A stretch of DNA of 64,000 nt from Velthaea sp965214335. Lineage in GTDB: Bacteria; Vulcanimicrobiota; Vulcanimicrobiia; Vulcanimicrobiales; Vulcanimicrobiaceae. Below are positions 35,722 through 45,020 of the stretch, piece after piece. Position 1 is the stretch's first letter. Each line of letters opens with the position of its first letter. Where the stretch lies: positions 434,001 to 498,000 of the forward strand of contig CBDCBO010000005.1 of the NCBI GenBank assembly GCA_965214335.1. The letters run 5' to 3'. The notes beneath the pieces are model-generated. The model had not been told where the DNA came from, did not search any database, and saw nothing but the letters and a program-made list of their open reading frames with translations. The position numbers and the translations under genes are program-made.

Positions 35722-36723
35722 ATGAGTGTGAACGGACGTATTTTTCGGCATTGCTTGAGCGCCGGCGCCGCAGCCGCGATCGGGTTGACCTCGCTCGCCC
35801 CGGCGATCGCCCAAGACAAACAGTTCAGCATCGCCTTTGTGCCCAAACTCATCAACATCGGCTACTTCAATGCCATGCAGCAAGGCGGCGAGCAAGCCGC
35901 TAAAAAATTCGGCGCGAAATTCGTGTATAACGGTCCGACGACCGCCGACGCGAACCTGCAGGTGCAAATCGTCAAGCAGCTCATCGCGCAGCATGTCGAC
36001 GCCCTCGCCGTCGCACCCGACGATCCGGCCGTTGTCGGCCCGGCGCTCACGCAAGCCCAAGCCCAGGGCATAAAAATTTTTACCTCCGATACCGACGCGC
36101 CGGGCAGTCCGCGCGCCGTGTTCGTCAATCAAGCCCTCGACACCGGAATCGGCAATGCGGTGTTGGACTCGCTGGCCGAGCAGATGGGCAAGACCGGCGA
36201 ATGGGCGATCGATTCATGCGGCCCGGCGGCGCAAAACCTCAACGGCTGGATCGCCATCGAGAAGCAACGCGCGGCGAAATATCCGGGCATGAAGTTCGTC
36301 GGCGTGGTGTATTCGGGCGAAGATCAAGCCAAAGCTGTCGCCGACAGCCGCGATTTGATTACCGCTCACCCGAATCTCAAGGGGATCATCGGTCAGTGCA
36401 CGACATCGGGCCCCGGCGCTGCCCAAGCCGTTACCGAACTGCACAAGATCGGCAAAGTGTTCGTGACGGGCGTTGCCTTACCGTCAGGTATGAAGCCGTA
36501 TATCGCCAACGGCGCTTCGAAGAGCTTCGTGCTGTGGGATCCGGTCAAACTCGGCTATCTCACCGTCTGGGCCGGCGTCCAGCTGGCGGCCGGCAAGTCT
36601 TTCACCGCGATGAACGACGTACCGGGGTTGGGCAAAATCGCCTACGACGCCGGTAAGAAGATGCTGCTGTTAGGTCCGCCCACGACATTTACGAAAGCGA
36701 ACATCAACCAATTTAGTTTTTAG
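35722..36723 (+). CDS. rhaS: Sugar ABC importer, periplasmic binding protein
   Basis: A 333-residue periplasmic binding protein of the RbsB/RhaS family. A signal peptide runs to about residue 31 (IGLTSLAPAIAQ), then FSIAFVPKLINIGYFNAMQQGGEQ, VDALAVAPDDPAVV, and GIKIFTSDTDAPGSPRAVFV, the hinge-cleft motifs of pentose/deoxyhexose binders. The rhizobial L-rhamnose binder RhaS and the autoinducer-2 binder LsrB are the nearest in my memory. Followed by rhaT, rhaP, rhaQ in the same operon. Confidence 0.85.
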   Translation: MSVNGRIFRHCLSAGAAAAIGLTSLAPAIAQDKQFSIAFVPKLINIGYFNAMQQGGEQAAKKFGAKFVYNGPTTADANLQVQIVKQLIAQHVDALAVAPDDPAVVGPALTQAQAQGIKIFTSDTDAPGSPRAVFVNQALDTGIGNAVLDSLAEQMGKTGEWAIDSCGPAAQNLNGWIAIEKQRAAKYPGMKFVGVVYSGEDQAKAVADSRDLITAHPNLKGIIGQCTTSGPGAAQAVTELHKIGKVFVTGVALPSGMKPYIANGASKSFVLWDPVKLGYLTVWAGVQLAAGKSFTAMNDVPGLGKIAYDAGKKMLLLGPPTTFTKANINQFSF

Positions 36724-36747
36724 TGCAGCGCACCGCGGGAGGCCGCC

Positions 36748-38256
36748 ATGCTTGAGATGCGTGGCATCTCGAAATCCTATGGCGGCGTGGCGGCGTTGCG
36801 CGGAGTCGACTTCACCGTCACCGGCGGCGAAGTCGTCGCGCTCGTCGGACAGAACGGTGCCGGTAAGTCAACGCTCATTAAAGTGCTGTCGGGCGCAATT
36901 ACGCCCGATAGCGGAACGATCGCACTCGACGGCCGCAACGTAACCTTCACCTCGCCCGCCCAGGCGCTGGCGGCGGGAATCGCGACCGTCTATCAAGACC
37001 CGCAGGTCTATCCCGAACTCAGCGTTACGGAAAACATCTATCTAGGCCGTGAGCTGCGCGACCGCTGGGGTAACATCGACCGCCGCGCCCAGATCGCGCG
37101 CGTCGAAGGATTGCTCGAAGAGTTCGGCGTCGAACCGGGCTTGGCGACGGCGCCGATCGCGGAGTTGAGTTTAGCCCGCCGGCAGCTGGCACTCATCGCC
37201 AAAGCTCGCAGCACCGATCCCAAAGTCATTGTCTTCGATGAACCAACCGCGATTCTCACCGAACGCGAAGCGCAGTGGCTGTTCGATATCATCGGCCGCT
37301 TACGCACGCGCGGCGTCGCGATCGTGTATATCAGTCACCGGCTCGAAGAAGTCTTCGCCATCGCCGACCGGGTAACGATACTCAAAGACGGCGAGACCAA
37401 GGCCACCTGGCATATCGGCGACGTGACCACCAGTAGGCTCATCGAAGTAATGGCGGGCCAAGCCTTGACGTCGGGTGCCGATCACGCCGTCGCCCGTCCC
37501 GGCGAACCGATTCTCGAGGTCCGCAATCTGAGCCGGCGGGGCGCTTTCGCAAACGTGTCGTTCGCGCTCCGGCCGGGCGAAATCGTCGGCTTTTTCGGCC
37601 TCGTCGGATCCGGCCGCAGCGAAATAGCGCGCGCTATCTTCGGCGAGGAACCGGCCGATTCGGGCGACATCGTGCTGGCCGGCAAAGCCGTAAAGTTTCG
37701 TTCGCCGATTGAAGCGGTGCGGGCCGGTATTTGTTATCTACCCGAGGACCGTAAAGGCCAGGGACTCTTCGGCGCGTTACCGGTAGCGTACAACGAGACA
37801 GTCGTCATTTTGCCGCGCTTGAGTCAACTCGGATCGATTACGCGGGCCGACCGCGAGGCTGCGCTGGCGCACCAATATGCTCGCGATCTACAGATTACTC
37901 CGGCGAACATTCGCCCGCCCGTTGCGACCTTATCGGGCGGCAACCAGCAGAAGGTGGTGTTGGCCAAGTGGCTGGCGGCGAAACCGAAAATTTTTATTCT
38001 CGATGAACCGACCGCCGGGGTCGACGTCGCCGCCAAACAAGAAATTCACAACATCATCGTGCGTTTGGCGCAGGACGAGCGCATCGCGATCATGGTTATC
38101 TCGTCCGAGTTGCCTGAAGTGCTTGCCCTCGCCGACCGGGTCGTCGTGATGCACGAAGGCGAGATGAGCCGTACGTTCGGCCGTGGCGCGGCGCCGGCCG
38201 AGGTGCTCGCTGCCGCGATGGAAAGCCGCCGGCCCGATGCGCCCGCTGCCGTCTGA
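36748..38256 (+). CDS. rhaT: Sugar ABC importer, duplicated ATPase
   Basis: A 502-residue CUT2-type ATPase with two nucleotide-binding domains. Domain 1: GQNGAGKST, DPQVYPELSVTENIYLGREL, signature LSLARRQLALIAKA (non-canonical, usual for first halves) and VIVFDEPTAILT. Domain 2: FFGLVGSGRSEIARA (degenerate Walker A, usual for second halves), LPEDRKGQGLFGALPV, LSGGNQQKVVLAKWL and IFILDEPTAGVDV. Powers uptake by RhaS-RhaP-RhaQ. Overlaps rhaP by 20 bases. Confidence 0.9.
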   Translation: MLEMRGISKSYGGVAALRGVDFTVTGGEVVALVGQNGAGKSTLIKVLSGAITPDSGTIALDGRNVTFTSPAQALAAGIATVYQDPQVYPELSVTENIYLGRELRDRWGNIDRRAQIARVEGLLEEFGVEPGLATAPIAELSLARRQLALIAKARSTDPKVIVFDEPTAILTEREAQWLFDIIGRLRTRGVAIVYISHRLEEVFAIADRVTILKDGETKATWHIGDVTTSRLIEVMAGQALTSGADHAVARPGEPILEVRNLSRRGAFANVSFALRPGEIVGFFGLVGSGRSEIARAIFGEEPADSGDIVLAGKAVKFRSPIEAVRAGICYLPEDRKGQGLFGALPVAYNETVVILPRLSQLGSITRADREAALAHQYARDLQITPANIRPPVATLSGGNQQKVVLAKWLAAKPKIFILDEPTAGVDVAAKQEIHNIIVRLAQDERIAIMVISSELPEVLALADRVVVMHEGEMSRTFGRGAAPAEVLAAAMESRRPDAPAAV

Positions 38257-39256
38257 GCCGGTGCTCGCTCCGCTTGCCACGCCGGCGCCGCGTCCGCCGC
38301 CGGCCGCGCGCAATCGGCTGCGCGAGCTGGCGGTGCGGCGCGAAAGCATCGTGCTGCTCATCTTGATTGTCGGCAGCGTGCTCTTCGACCTGACGCATCC
38401 GACATTTCTAACGCCGGCCAATCTCGAACAGATCTTCACCAATGTCGCCGTTGTCGCCATTATCTCGATCGGCATGACGCTGGTGATCGTCACCGGCGGC
38501 ATCGACGTATCGGTTGGCTCGGCGCTGGCCCTGTGTATGTTCGCGGCGGGGAAAGTCATGATCGGCGGCGGCGGTCTGCTGCCGGCGATTCTGGCCGCGC
38601 TCGTTGTCGGGGCGGTCGCCGGCGTAGTGAACGGGACGCTCGTTGCCTACGGGCGCATCCACCCGATCATCGTGACGCTCGGTACGCTCAACATCATCCG
38701 CGCCATTCATATCGGTGTGCTTGGCAAAGATTGGCTCGTTCCGCCGCATCTGGCCGAGGGTTTAGCGCTCGGCACGTTTTTGGCGGTGCCGAACGCCTGG
38801 TGGTTCACGATGATCGTCGCGGCGCTCTTGACAGCGTTCGTCTTCTGGCGACCGTTGGGCCGGGCCATTTATGCCGTCGGCGGCAATCCGGAGGCGGCCC
38901 GGCTAGCGGGCGTCAACGTTCCGCTCGTCACCGTGGCGGTGTATGCGCTCATGGGCATCCTCGTCGGCTTCGCTGCCGTCATTCAAGTGGGTCAAGCGGG
39001 AACCGTGCAACCCAATGCGGGCAGCGGTCTCGAGTTACAGGCGGTCGCGGCAACCGTTATCGGCGGTACGAGCATCTTAGGCGGTCGCGGGACGATCGTC
39101 GGCGGCCTGCTCGGCGCGTTGCTCGTCGAGGCGGTGCACAACGCGCTCATCACCATCGGCAACGTTGGTTTGCTCGAAGGACTCGTCGTCGGCGTGCTCA
39201 TTCTCATTGCGGTCGCGGCCGACGTGCTGCAACACCGGCGGCGGAGAATCGTATGA
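38237..39256 (+). CDS. rhaP: Sugar ABC importer, permease 1
   Basis: A 339-residue CUT2 permease. After a Pro-rich cytoplasmic N-terminus come about ten hydrophobic segments, VTGGIDVSVGSALALCMFA (family DLSVG motif), VYGRIHP-like turn, FWRPLGRAIYAVGGNPEAARLAGVNV (EAA loop) and ATVIGGTSILGGRGTIVGG. Start at ATG 38237; a longer frame upstream is only the rhaT overlap. The stop overlaps the rhaQ ATG by 4 bases. Confidence 0.9.
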   Translation: MRPLPSEPVLAPLATPAPRPPPAARNRLRELAVRRESIVLLILIVGSVLFDLTHPTFLTPANLEQIFTNVAVVAIISIGMTLVIVTGGIDVSVGSALALCMFAAGKVMIGGGGLLPAILAALVVGAVAGVVNGTLVAYGRIHPIIVTLGTLNIIRAIHIGVLGKDWLVPPHLAEGLALGTFLAVPNAWWFTMIVAALLTAFVFWRPLGRAIYAVGGNPEAARLAGVNVPLVTVAVYALMGILVGFAAVIQVGQAGTVQPNAGSGLELQAVAATVIGGTSILGGRGTIVGGLLGALLVEAVHNALITIGNVGLLEGLVVGVLILIAVAADVLQHRRRRIV

Positions 39257-40269
39257 GACGGCGGCTCTTGCTCGGGTTCGTGCTCGTCGTCACCGTCGGC
39301 TTATTTTCGCTGCTGGTGCCGAACTTTTGGCAACCGTACAACATGTACCAAGTCGTGCAAAACGGCGTGACCTTGGCGCTATTGGCACTCGCGGAAAGTA
39401 TCGTCATCTTGTCGGGCGGCGGTGCCATCGATCTTTCCGTCGGATCGATGCTCGGCTTAGCGGGCATGACGCTGGGCGTGCTCAACATCGAATACGGCGT
39501 GCCGATCGGCGTCGCCATAGCCGGTGCGATCGTGGCCGGCGCGGTGCTCGGCGCGATCAACGGATTTTTAGTCAGCGTGGTCCGTATTCCGCCCCTTATC
39601 GCAACGCTCGCGACGTTTTACGCGTACGCCGCCGTCGCCTTGCAAGTGACCCATACGCGACCGCTGCCCGACGCAACGCAGCCGAACTTGCCGGCGGCGT
39701 TTCCGGCGCTGCTCATCACGATTGGAAACGGCAACGTCCAGGACGTGCCGGGTTTTGGCTGGGTGCCGAAGATCGCCGGCCAAGGCATCCCCTTTCAAGT
39801 CGGGTTCGTGTACCTGCCGGTCGCGCTGATCTTGGCCTTCGTACTCGTCAAAACCGTGAGTGGCCGCTATCTTTACGGCGTCGGAACCAACGCGCTCGCC
39901 GCGCGCTTTTCCGCGATCGACGTGTGGGGCGTACGCTTTGGCGCGTATGTCGCCGCGGGCCTGATTTGCGGTCTCGCCGCGGTGGTGCAGACCGGCTTGA
40001 GCGCGAGCGCGACACCCGACGTCGGTGCGACGATGAATTTGGCAGCGATTACGATCGCCGTCTTGGGTGGCGTGAGCATCGTCGGCGGCGAAGGCGACGT
40101 ACTGGGTATCTTGCTCGCGAGCTTGATCGTCATATTTTTATATAACGGTCTTGGTCTAGCGCTTGGAGCGAACGCCGGTATTTGGCAGCCGTTCAGTTTG
40201 GGTGTTTTGTTGATCGGCAGCGCGTTGCTCAACGAGTCATTACGGCGGCGCTTTTCGCTGCGCTCCTAG
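39253..40269 (+). CDS. rhaQ: Sugar ABC importer, permease 2
   Basis: A 338-residue CUT2 permease paralogous to rhaP: ILSGGGAIDLSVGSMLGLAG, RIPPLIATLATFYAY, KTVSGRYLYGVGTNALAARFSAI and ITIAVLGGVSIVGGEGDV. Two distinct permeases are expected for RhaSTPQ-type importers, which form a heterodimeric channel. The long reading frame upstream of 39253 is a rhaP shadow. The gene ends at a strong hairpin. Confidence 0.9.
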   Translation: MRRRLLLGFVLVVTVGLFSLLVPNFWQPYNMYQVVQNGVTLALLALAESIVILSGGGAIDLSVGSMLGLAGMTLGVLNIEYGVPIGVAIAGAIVAGAVLGAINGFLVSVVRIPPLIATLATFYAYAAVALQVTHTRPLPDATQPNLPAAFPALLITIGNGNVQDVPGFGWVPKIAGQGIPFQVGFVYLPVALILAFVLVKTVSGRYLYGVGTNALAARFSAIDVWGVRFGAYVAAGLICGLAAVVQTGLSASATPDVGATMNLAAITIAVLGGVSIVGGEGDVLGILLASLIVIFLYNGLGLALGANAGIWQPFSLGVLLIGSALLNESLRRRFSLRS

Positions 40270-40314
40270 CCGGTGGCGCACGTCGCGTTCAGCGTTCCCG
40301 CCGTGCGCCACCGG
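40270..40314. terminator. Bidirectional terminator hairpin after rhaQ
   Basis: A perfect 13-base-pair stem, CCGGTGGCGCACG (40270-40282) with CGTGCGCCACCGG (40302-40314), flanks a 19-base loop and is followed by TTTAG. It begins one base after the rhaQ stop and lies between rhaQ and the convergent BNR gene (ends 40389), so it can serve both. There is no long U-tract, so efficiency is uncertain. Confidence 0.7.
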
Positions 40315-40388
40315 TTTAGCATCATTGGTTAGAACCGGCCGCCGTCGGATGACATGCGGATCGCCGGATCAATCGAACGCCGGAACAG

Positions 40389-41918
40389 TTAGGGTCGAAG
40401 GCCACCGACGACATCTTGCGAGTTTCCGGTCCGCGTATCGGTCCATGACGCGTACAGGGACGAGGCAGCGAAGACATTCCCGGTATAGTCGCCCATGAAG
40501 CTGCCACCGAATCCATCGTTGTTTGGATTGGATGGGACGGTCGCGATCTGCGCGTTAGCGTACGTATTTCCGCCGTCGCCTGAGTAGCCGCCGAACATTT
40601 CGTAATTTATGTTCGAAGGATCGTTGCGCCGGTCGAGCCACGTGGCTCCAACTTCACCTTTGGCGCTGATACTGAGCCAGGCGAAGAATTGGTCGTTTGT
40701 ATCGCTTGCGGGTGCGACCGCGACAGGCTTCGACCAGCTGGCGCCCCCGTTAACCGACTTCAAGACTTCAACCTTACAATATTTCGCGTACGAGTATTGG
40801 ATCTCGTAGAGCGTAGCGGATTGTGCATGCTTGTCGACGGCGATGACCGGAATGTTACTCAAACGTTCGCCCGTATTGGGCAGGCAGCCGTAGAAAGCAC
40901 CGCAGCTATCGGGTGCCAAGCTCACCGACGAAATCGTCGTGGCTTTGCTCCACGTGTTGCCGCCGTCGGTCGACTTGACGAGCATCATGCTCGCTACGGT
41001 GCCGCCGCAATCGCCCGTTGATCCGGTCGCGGTACAGCGCAGAAAGGACACGTAGACGGTCCCGTCTTTACCGGTCGCGATATCGCTGAACTGATTGATG
41101 AGCGGATATTTCTGTTGCACGCCGGTCGCGGTTTGTTTCCACGTCTTACCGCCGTCCGTTGAATGGGAGACACTGATCTCCGAATTTTGACCCGCGCTGT
41201 CGAACTGGGTTGTGGAGACATAGATCGCGTTTTTGCGCGGGCTGTTGGGATCGATATCGATCTGCAACCACGGTTTATCCGTTAGTCCGCCGGAGAAGAA
41301 CGGCTTTACCGCGACAATCGGCGTGCTCCAGCTTTTGCCGTCCGTGGATGTATCGACCACGACGACGCCGCCGCTGCCTTCCGCGTCGATGCCGCCGCGA
41401 TACGCCACGCCGCCCAAATCGAAGCCGACAATCGGATCACCGTCGCCACCGCTAGCGCCCTTGACCAAGGTGCCACAACTCGAAGTCCAGGTCGTGCCGC
41501 CATCATTCGAGTAGAAATAACCGGTCAGCGACGAGCAGTTATAGTCATTGCCGGCCGTCAGCAGTTCTTTGGGATTTTGCGGGTTAGCGCTGATCGGCGT
41601 TTCGTCAATCGGTTGCGTCCCAGCGCCGGCTAGCACGTTGGGAAAGACGCACGGTGCGTTTTTACAGTTCAAGTTGGTGCTACCACCGGCAAAGGCGCGG
41701 CGTGTCGCCGGGCGAATCAGGCCGAGCCGAGCGGCGCGCGCATAGATCAAGCCCGAACTGTACGGCGACTTGCGCCAAGCATCCAACAGCGACGACGGGT
41801 GTCGAGCGATTTGCGGCGCCGGCGTTTGGGCTTGTGCCGTTTGCGCTGTGCCGGCGGGTTGAATTATTGACGCCAAGGCGAAGACCCCTCCGACCATGAC
41901 ATGTCTGATGGTGTTCAT
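40389..41918 (-). CDS. Secreted BNR/sialidase-like repeat protein
   Basis: A 509-residue exoprotein with a signal peptide (VGGVFALASIIQPAGTAQ) and a six-bladed-propeller pattern of Asp-box repeats: YSNDGGTTWTSS, STDGKSWSTP, STDGGKTWKQ, STDGGNTWSK, SVNGGASWSK and SGDGGNTYAN. Asp boxes stabilise the blades of sialidases but also occur in many non-enzymatic proteins; the Arg triad of sialidases is not evident, so no substrate is proposed. Seven cysteines may form disulfides outside the cell. Lower GC than its neighbours. Confidence 0.8.
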   Translation of the reverse strand: MNTIRHVMVGGVFALASIIQPAGTAQTAQAQTPAPQIARHPSSLLDAWRKSPYSSGLIYARAARLGLIRPATRRAFAGGSTNLNCKNAPCVFPNVLAGAGTQPIDETPISANPQNPKELLTAGNDYNCSSLTGYFYSNDGGTTWTSSCGTLVKGASGGDGDPIVGFDLGGVAYRGGIDAEGSGGVVVVDTSTDGKSWSTPIVAVKPFFSGGLTDKPWLQIDIDPNSPRKNAIYVSTTQFDSAGQNSEISVSHSTDGGKTWKQTATGVQQKYPLINQFSDIATGKDGTVYVSFLRCTATGSTGDCGGTVASMMLVKSTDGGNTWSKATTISSVSLAPDSCGAFYGCLPNTGERLSNIPVIAVDKHAQSATLYEIQYSYAKYCKVEVLKSVNGGASWSKPVAVAPASDTNDQFFAWLSISAKGEVGATWLDRRNDPSNINYEMFGGYSGDGGNTYANAQIATVPSNPNNDGFGGSFMGDYTGNVFAASSLYASWTDTRTGNSQDVVGGLRP

Positions 41919-42009
41919 ACGACCTCTTTAATTTTATTCATCGAAAGAAGCCACGAAATGTGGCAAAGTTATTTGTTCACGATCAGCGGCGGCTTGCCTC
42001 GTGCGTTCG

Positions 42010-42641
42010 CTATGGAGCTACCGGTAGCGAACCGGTGAAAACGGCACCGTCGAGCAAGCCGATGGTGCGCGTCGCGAAGCGGTTAAAGCGGATATCACAG
42101 GGCCGTCGGGCGGTTGTGGCTTGCACTTCGTGGGCGGCGATGCCGCTGCGATCGACGATCGCCGAGACCGCTGTTATTTCGCCCCGTTAGTGTCGAACGC
42201 GCATTCTGCATGGTCGTGGTTCGCCCCGCGACGTCTTCGGCGACGCGCGGTGTCGGATATCGCCGCCGCGACGTTCCCGAGCAATGCCGTCGCATCGGTA
42301 GCGAGTGCGAATCCGTGGGTCATGAATTCTTCGGAGCCGCGAATCGCGTCGGCCGCGCTCGCCGTTTCGTTGCGAATCACGCTTAGAATCGCGGGCATTT
42401 CGCGCGTCGAAGACGCGGAACGCTCGGCAAGCTTACGAACTTCATCGGCAACCACGGCAAAGCTCCCACCTTGCTCGCCGGCGCGAGCCGCTTCGATGGC
42501 AGCGTTGAGCGCTAAGAGATTCGTCTGGCCGGCGGTGTCTTCAACGAGCGTTTGAGTTTGCAAATGATCGTGGCGTCGCGTATCTTCGCTCAAGAAAGCT
42601 CTCCAATCCGTTAAGCGACCGTTACGAGTTGGAGTCGGCAT
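42010..42641 (-). pseudogene. Degraded methyl-accepting chemotaxis protein (signalling domain remnant)
   Basis: Residues TAGQTNLLALNAAIEAARAG and FAVVADEVRKLAERSASS are the chemoreceptor hairpin tip, encoded at about 42420-42560. The coherent reading then shifts frame twice: near 42240 to RVAEDVAGRTTTMQNARSTL and near 42185 to EITAVSAIVDRSGIAAHEVQATT, ending at a TAG at 42010-42012. The ligand-binding, membrane and HAMP parts are missing upstream of residue 30. Several independent lesions make this a real pseudogene rather than one sequencing error. Confidence 0.82.
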
Positions 42642-42642
42642 T

Positions 42643-43076
42643 TTGCTCGTTATTGCTGCGCTGTTCGTCCGCGCCTATGTTCCGCGGGCGGTGCGAGCTC
42701 AGTCCTCACCTTGCAGAACGCTAAGCACGCACACCGTGAAATCCCTGGATGGCAAGTGCAACGCGGTCACCACCGAAGTTTTCTGCGAAAACGGCTATTC
42801 GTTTCTAAGTAACGCCGATTACACCGTAACATTAATTCGTATTATTCATCCGTCGATCAAGCAGGATGTTTTTGCGGTCGATGATGCGGGTGCTGCGACA
42901 ATGCCGAAGGTATCGTGGAGCAGCAAAACGACGCTAAAGATCTCTACGATAGAATCGCCAGCTTCCCGCAGATTAACTCGACCGCGCTGCTCGACCGAGG
43001 CGAGGCCGCTCGCCCCCGCCGGTCTCGCTTCGTCGAAGGATATAAGGGCGAGGTGCATATAATGGTTCGTTTTTGA
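42643..43076 (+). pseudogene. Probable decayed ORF of unknown family
   Basis: An open frame from TTG 42643 reads a hydrophobic leader (LVIAALFVRAY) and SFLSNADYTVTLIRI. After about 42885 a different frame looks more protein-like: VEQQNDAKDLYDRIASF and RFVEGYKGEVHIMVRF, ending with TGA at 43074-43076. The join suggests one frameshift near 42880-42900. I do not recognise the family. It could also be chance open frame in decaying DNA. Confidence 0.35.
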
Positions 43077-43185
43077 TGCAGTTCATTTTCATCCGGCGAC
43101 TCAAGGACTGCGGTGCGTCAATCCTGTCCGACGCATAACCGTTGACGAATAGCGATGAACCGAAGAAGTCGAACGGAGACCGAAT

Positions 43186-44116
43186 GTGTATTTCAGTCTG
43201 AATTCCCGGAAGCTGAACACCCGGTTTCTCGCGCTGGGACTGACGTGTGCGCTTGGTGCGTGGGGAGGCGGATCAACGGCAACGCCTCCGACGGTACTCG
43301 GCGGCGCCATCGGTGGCACGTTCACGGCATATGCGATTCCGCCGCTGGGCGCGAACGGGGTCATCTTGTCGCAATTCATCACCTCGGGTCCGGACGGTGC
43401 GCTCTGGTTCACGGAACTCGGCGGGAACGCTATCGGTCGCATTACGACCGCTGGGCAAATATCGCAGTATCCGCTTCCGACCTCTGCTGCGTCCCCCTGA
43501 GGGCATCACGACCGGATCGGACGGCGCGTTGTGGTTCGTCGAACGCGATGCCAACAAGGTCGGGCGCATTACGACTGCTGGCGCGATTACCGAATACCCG
43601 GCTCCCTCCGAACTCGGTACGGCGACGGTCATTGCATCCGGGTCTGACGGAGCGTTGTGGTTTGTCGGATTTAACCAATTACTCGGCGGGACGAGCGTGA
43701 TCGGCCGCGTCACGACGCACGGTGCATTCACGGCGTTCCCCGTACCCAACCCGTCGGTTACAGCGATCGACATCGCCGGCGGCCCGGACGGGGCACTGTG
43801 GTTCACCGAGAATGGTACGCTCGGCGGCGTTGCTTCGGCGATCGGCCGAGTCACGACTGGCGGGAAGTTCTCAGCGTATCCGCTGCCGGCCGGCGTATCG
43901 TCGCCAATAGGCATCGCCAGCGGGCCCGATGGCGCCCTCTGGTTCACCGCCGGAACGTACGGGCAGGGATCGTCCACGGTCATCCGCGTCTCGTTGACCG
44001 GTACGGTGCGTCCGATTTCCACGCCGCCGTCGCTCTACGGTCCACAAGCCATCACGACGGGTCCGGATGGTGCCTTATGGTTTGCGGACGGCAATGCAAT
44101 CGGGCGTCTGCGCTAG
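43186..44116 (+). pseudogene. Frameshifted streptogramin-lyase (Vgb)-like propeller protein
   Basis: Seven-bladed-propeller repeats of the virginiamycin B lyase type: SGPDGALWFTE...GRITTAGQ, TGSDGALWFVE, SGSDGALWFVG, GGPDGALWFTE, SGPDGALWFTA and TGPDGALWFAD. The frame starting at GTG 43186 stops at 43498-43500 (TSAASP then TGA); removing one T from CCCCCTGAGGGC would give SPEGITTGSDGALWF and rejoin the downstream frame to 44116. The leader LALGLTCALGAWGGGST looks like a lipoprotein signal whose Cys has become Trp. Family members linearise streptogramins or are uncharacterised propellers. Confidence 0.8.
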
Positions 44117-44189
44117 AACGGTCGGCAGCGTTGATGCACATCAAGTGGTTCGCTTTAGATGCGGAGACAAACGGCTCGGCTCAGCAGGG

Positions 44190-44777
44190 TTGACCTCGCG
44201 ACGAAGCCGCGACGGCACGAGCGACGATCGTCCGACGACACTGCCGGATCTGCTACGCGCGGAGCTCGACGTCGTTTTCGTCGGCATCAATCCATCGCTC
44301 TATTCCGCTGAGCGCGGTCGCTATTTCGCGCGTGCGACGAACCGCTTCTGGCCATGTTTCTCACGCTCGATCCTTAGTCGGAGGGCACGCACGGCGCTGT
44401 CGGTGGAGAAACTCGGCTCCGAGCACGACGCGGCGCTGCTGTCGTTCGGCATCGGATTCACCGACGTCGTAAAACGCGCCACGGTGCGGGCGGCCGAGGT
44501 CGGGCCGGCGGAGCTTGCCGCGGGCGTCGATGTGCTGTTGACCAAGGTGGAACGCTTCCGGCCGCGCGTGGCTTGCTTTCACGGAGTCACCGGCTATCGG
44601 CTCGTTCACCGTCTACTGAGTGGCACGGACGCGGACATTCGCCTTGGGCCGCAACCTCTTCACTGCGGCTCGACGCGTTTCTACCTCGTACCGAATCCGA
44701 GCGGCGCAAACGCGCATTACACGCCCCAAGACCAAACACAATGGTACGATCGGTTAGCGGAATTCATCGAACGTTAG
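44190..44777 (+). CDS. mug: Mismatch-specific uracil/thymine DNA glycosylase (Mug type)
   Basis: A 195-residue glycosylase that removes U or T opposite G. VVFVGINPSLYSAERGRYF contains the catalytic Asn of GINPG-type motifs (last Gly is Ser here), followed by ATNRFWPCFSRS, FGIGFTDVVKRAT, and the C-terminal LVPNPSGANAHY that corresponds to the family's intercalation/Ser motif. TTG 44190 is selected because upstream residues do not resemble the family and AGCAGGG precedes it; GTG 44145 is an alternative. Confidence 0.83.
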   Translation: MTSRRSRDGTSDDRPTTLPDLLRAELDVVFVGINPSLYSAERGRYFARATNRFWPCFSRSILSRRARTALSVEKLGSEHDAALLSFGIGFTDVVKRATVRAAEVGPAELAAGVDVLLTKVERFRPRVACFHGVTGYRLVHRLLSGTDADIRLGPQPLHCGSTRFYLVPNPSGANAHYTPQDQTQWYDRLAEFIER

Positions 44778-45020
44778 CAACGTGGCGGCGTTCCGCGGGA
44801 GATAGTACTGCCGGCCGAGCGAACGCGTTCCCGATCGACCAGGCTCGCTCGAACTCCAAGGTGCGGCCCAGCGGCAACACCGAATTTCTGACATTGACGA
44901 CCGCTCTGCGTCGAACGATGTCGCGGTGCGATAACGTGCTCGATCGACATATTGCGAGCGGTGAACGATCGACGAGCGACAATGTCTATTTCTGTATCAA
45001 GATTCGAGGGCGAGCTCAAC

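Noticed and set aside
38533..39252. Long N-terminal extension of rhaQ
   Set aside because: Arg-rich and overlaps rhaP entirely; permease similarity begins at ATG 39253.
42846..43058. Minus-strand frame in the decayed region as a gene
   Set aside because: No start signal or family pattern; the plus-strand frames look more protein-like.
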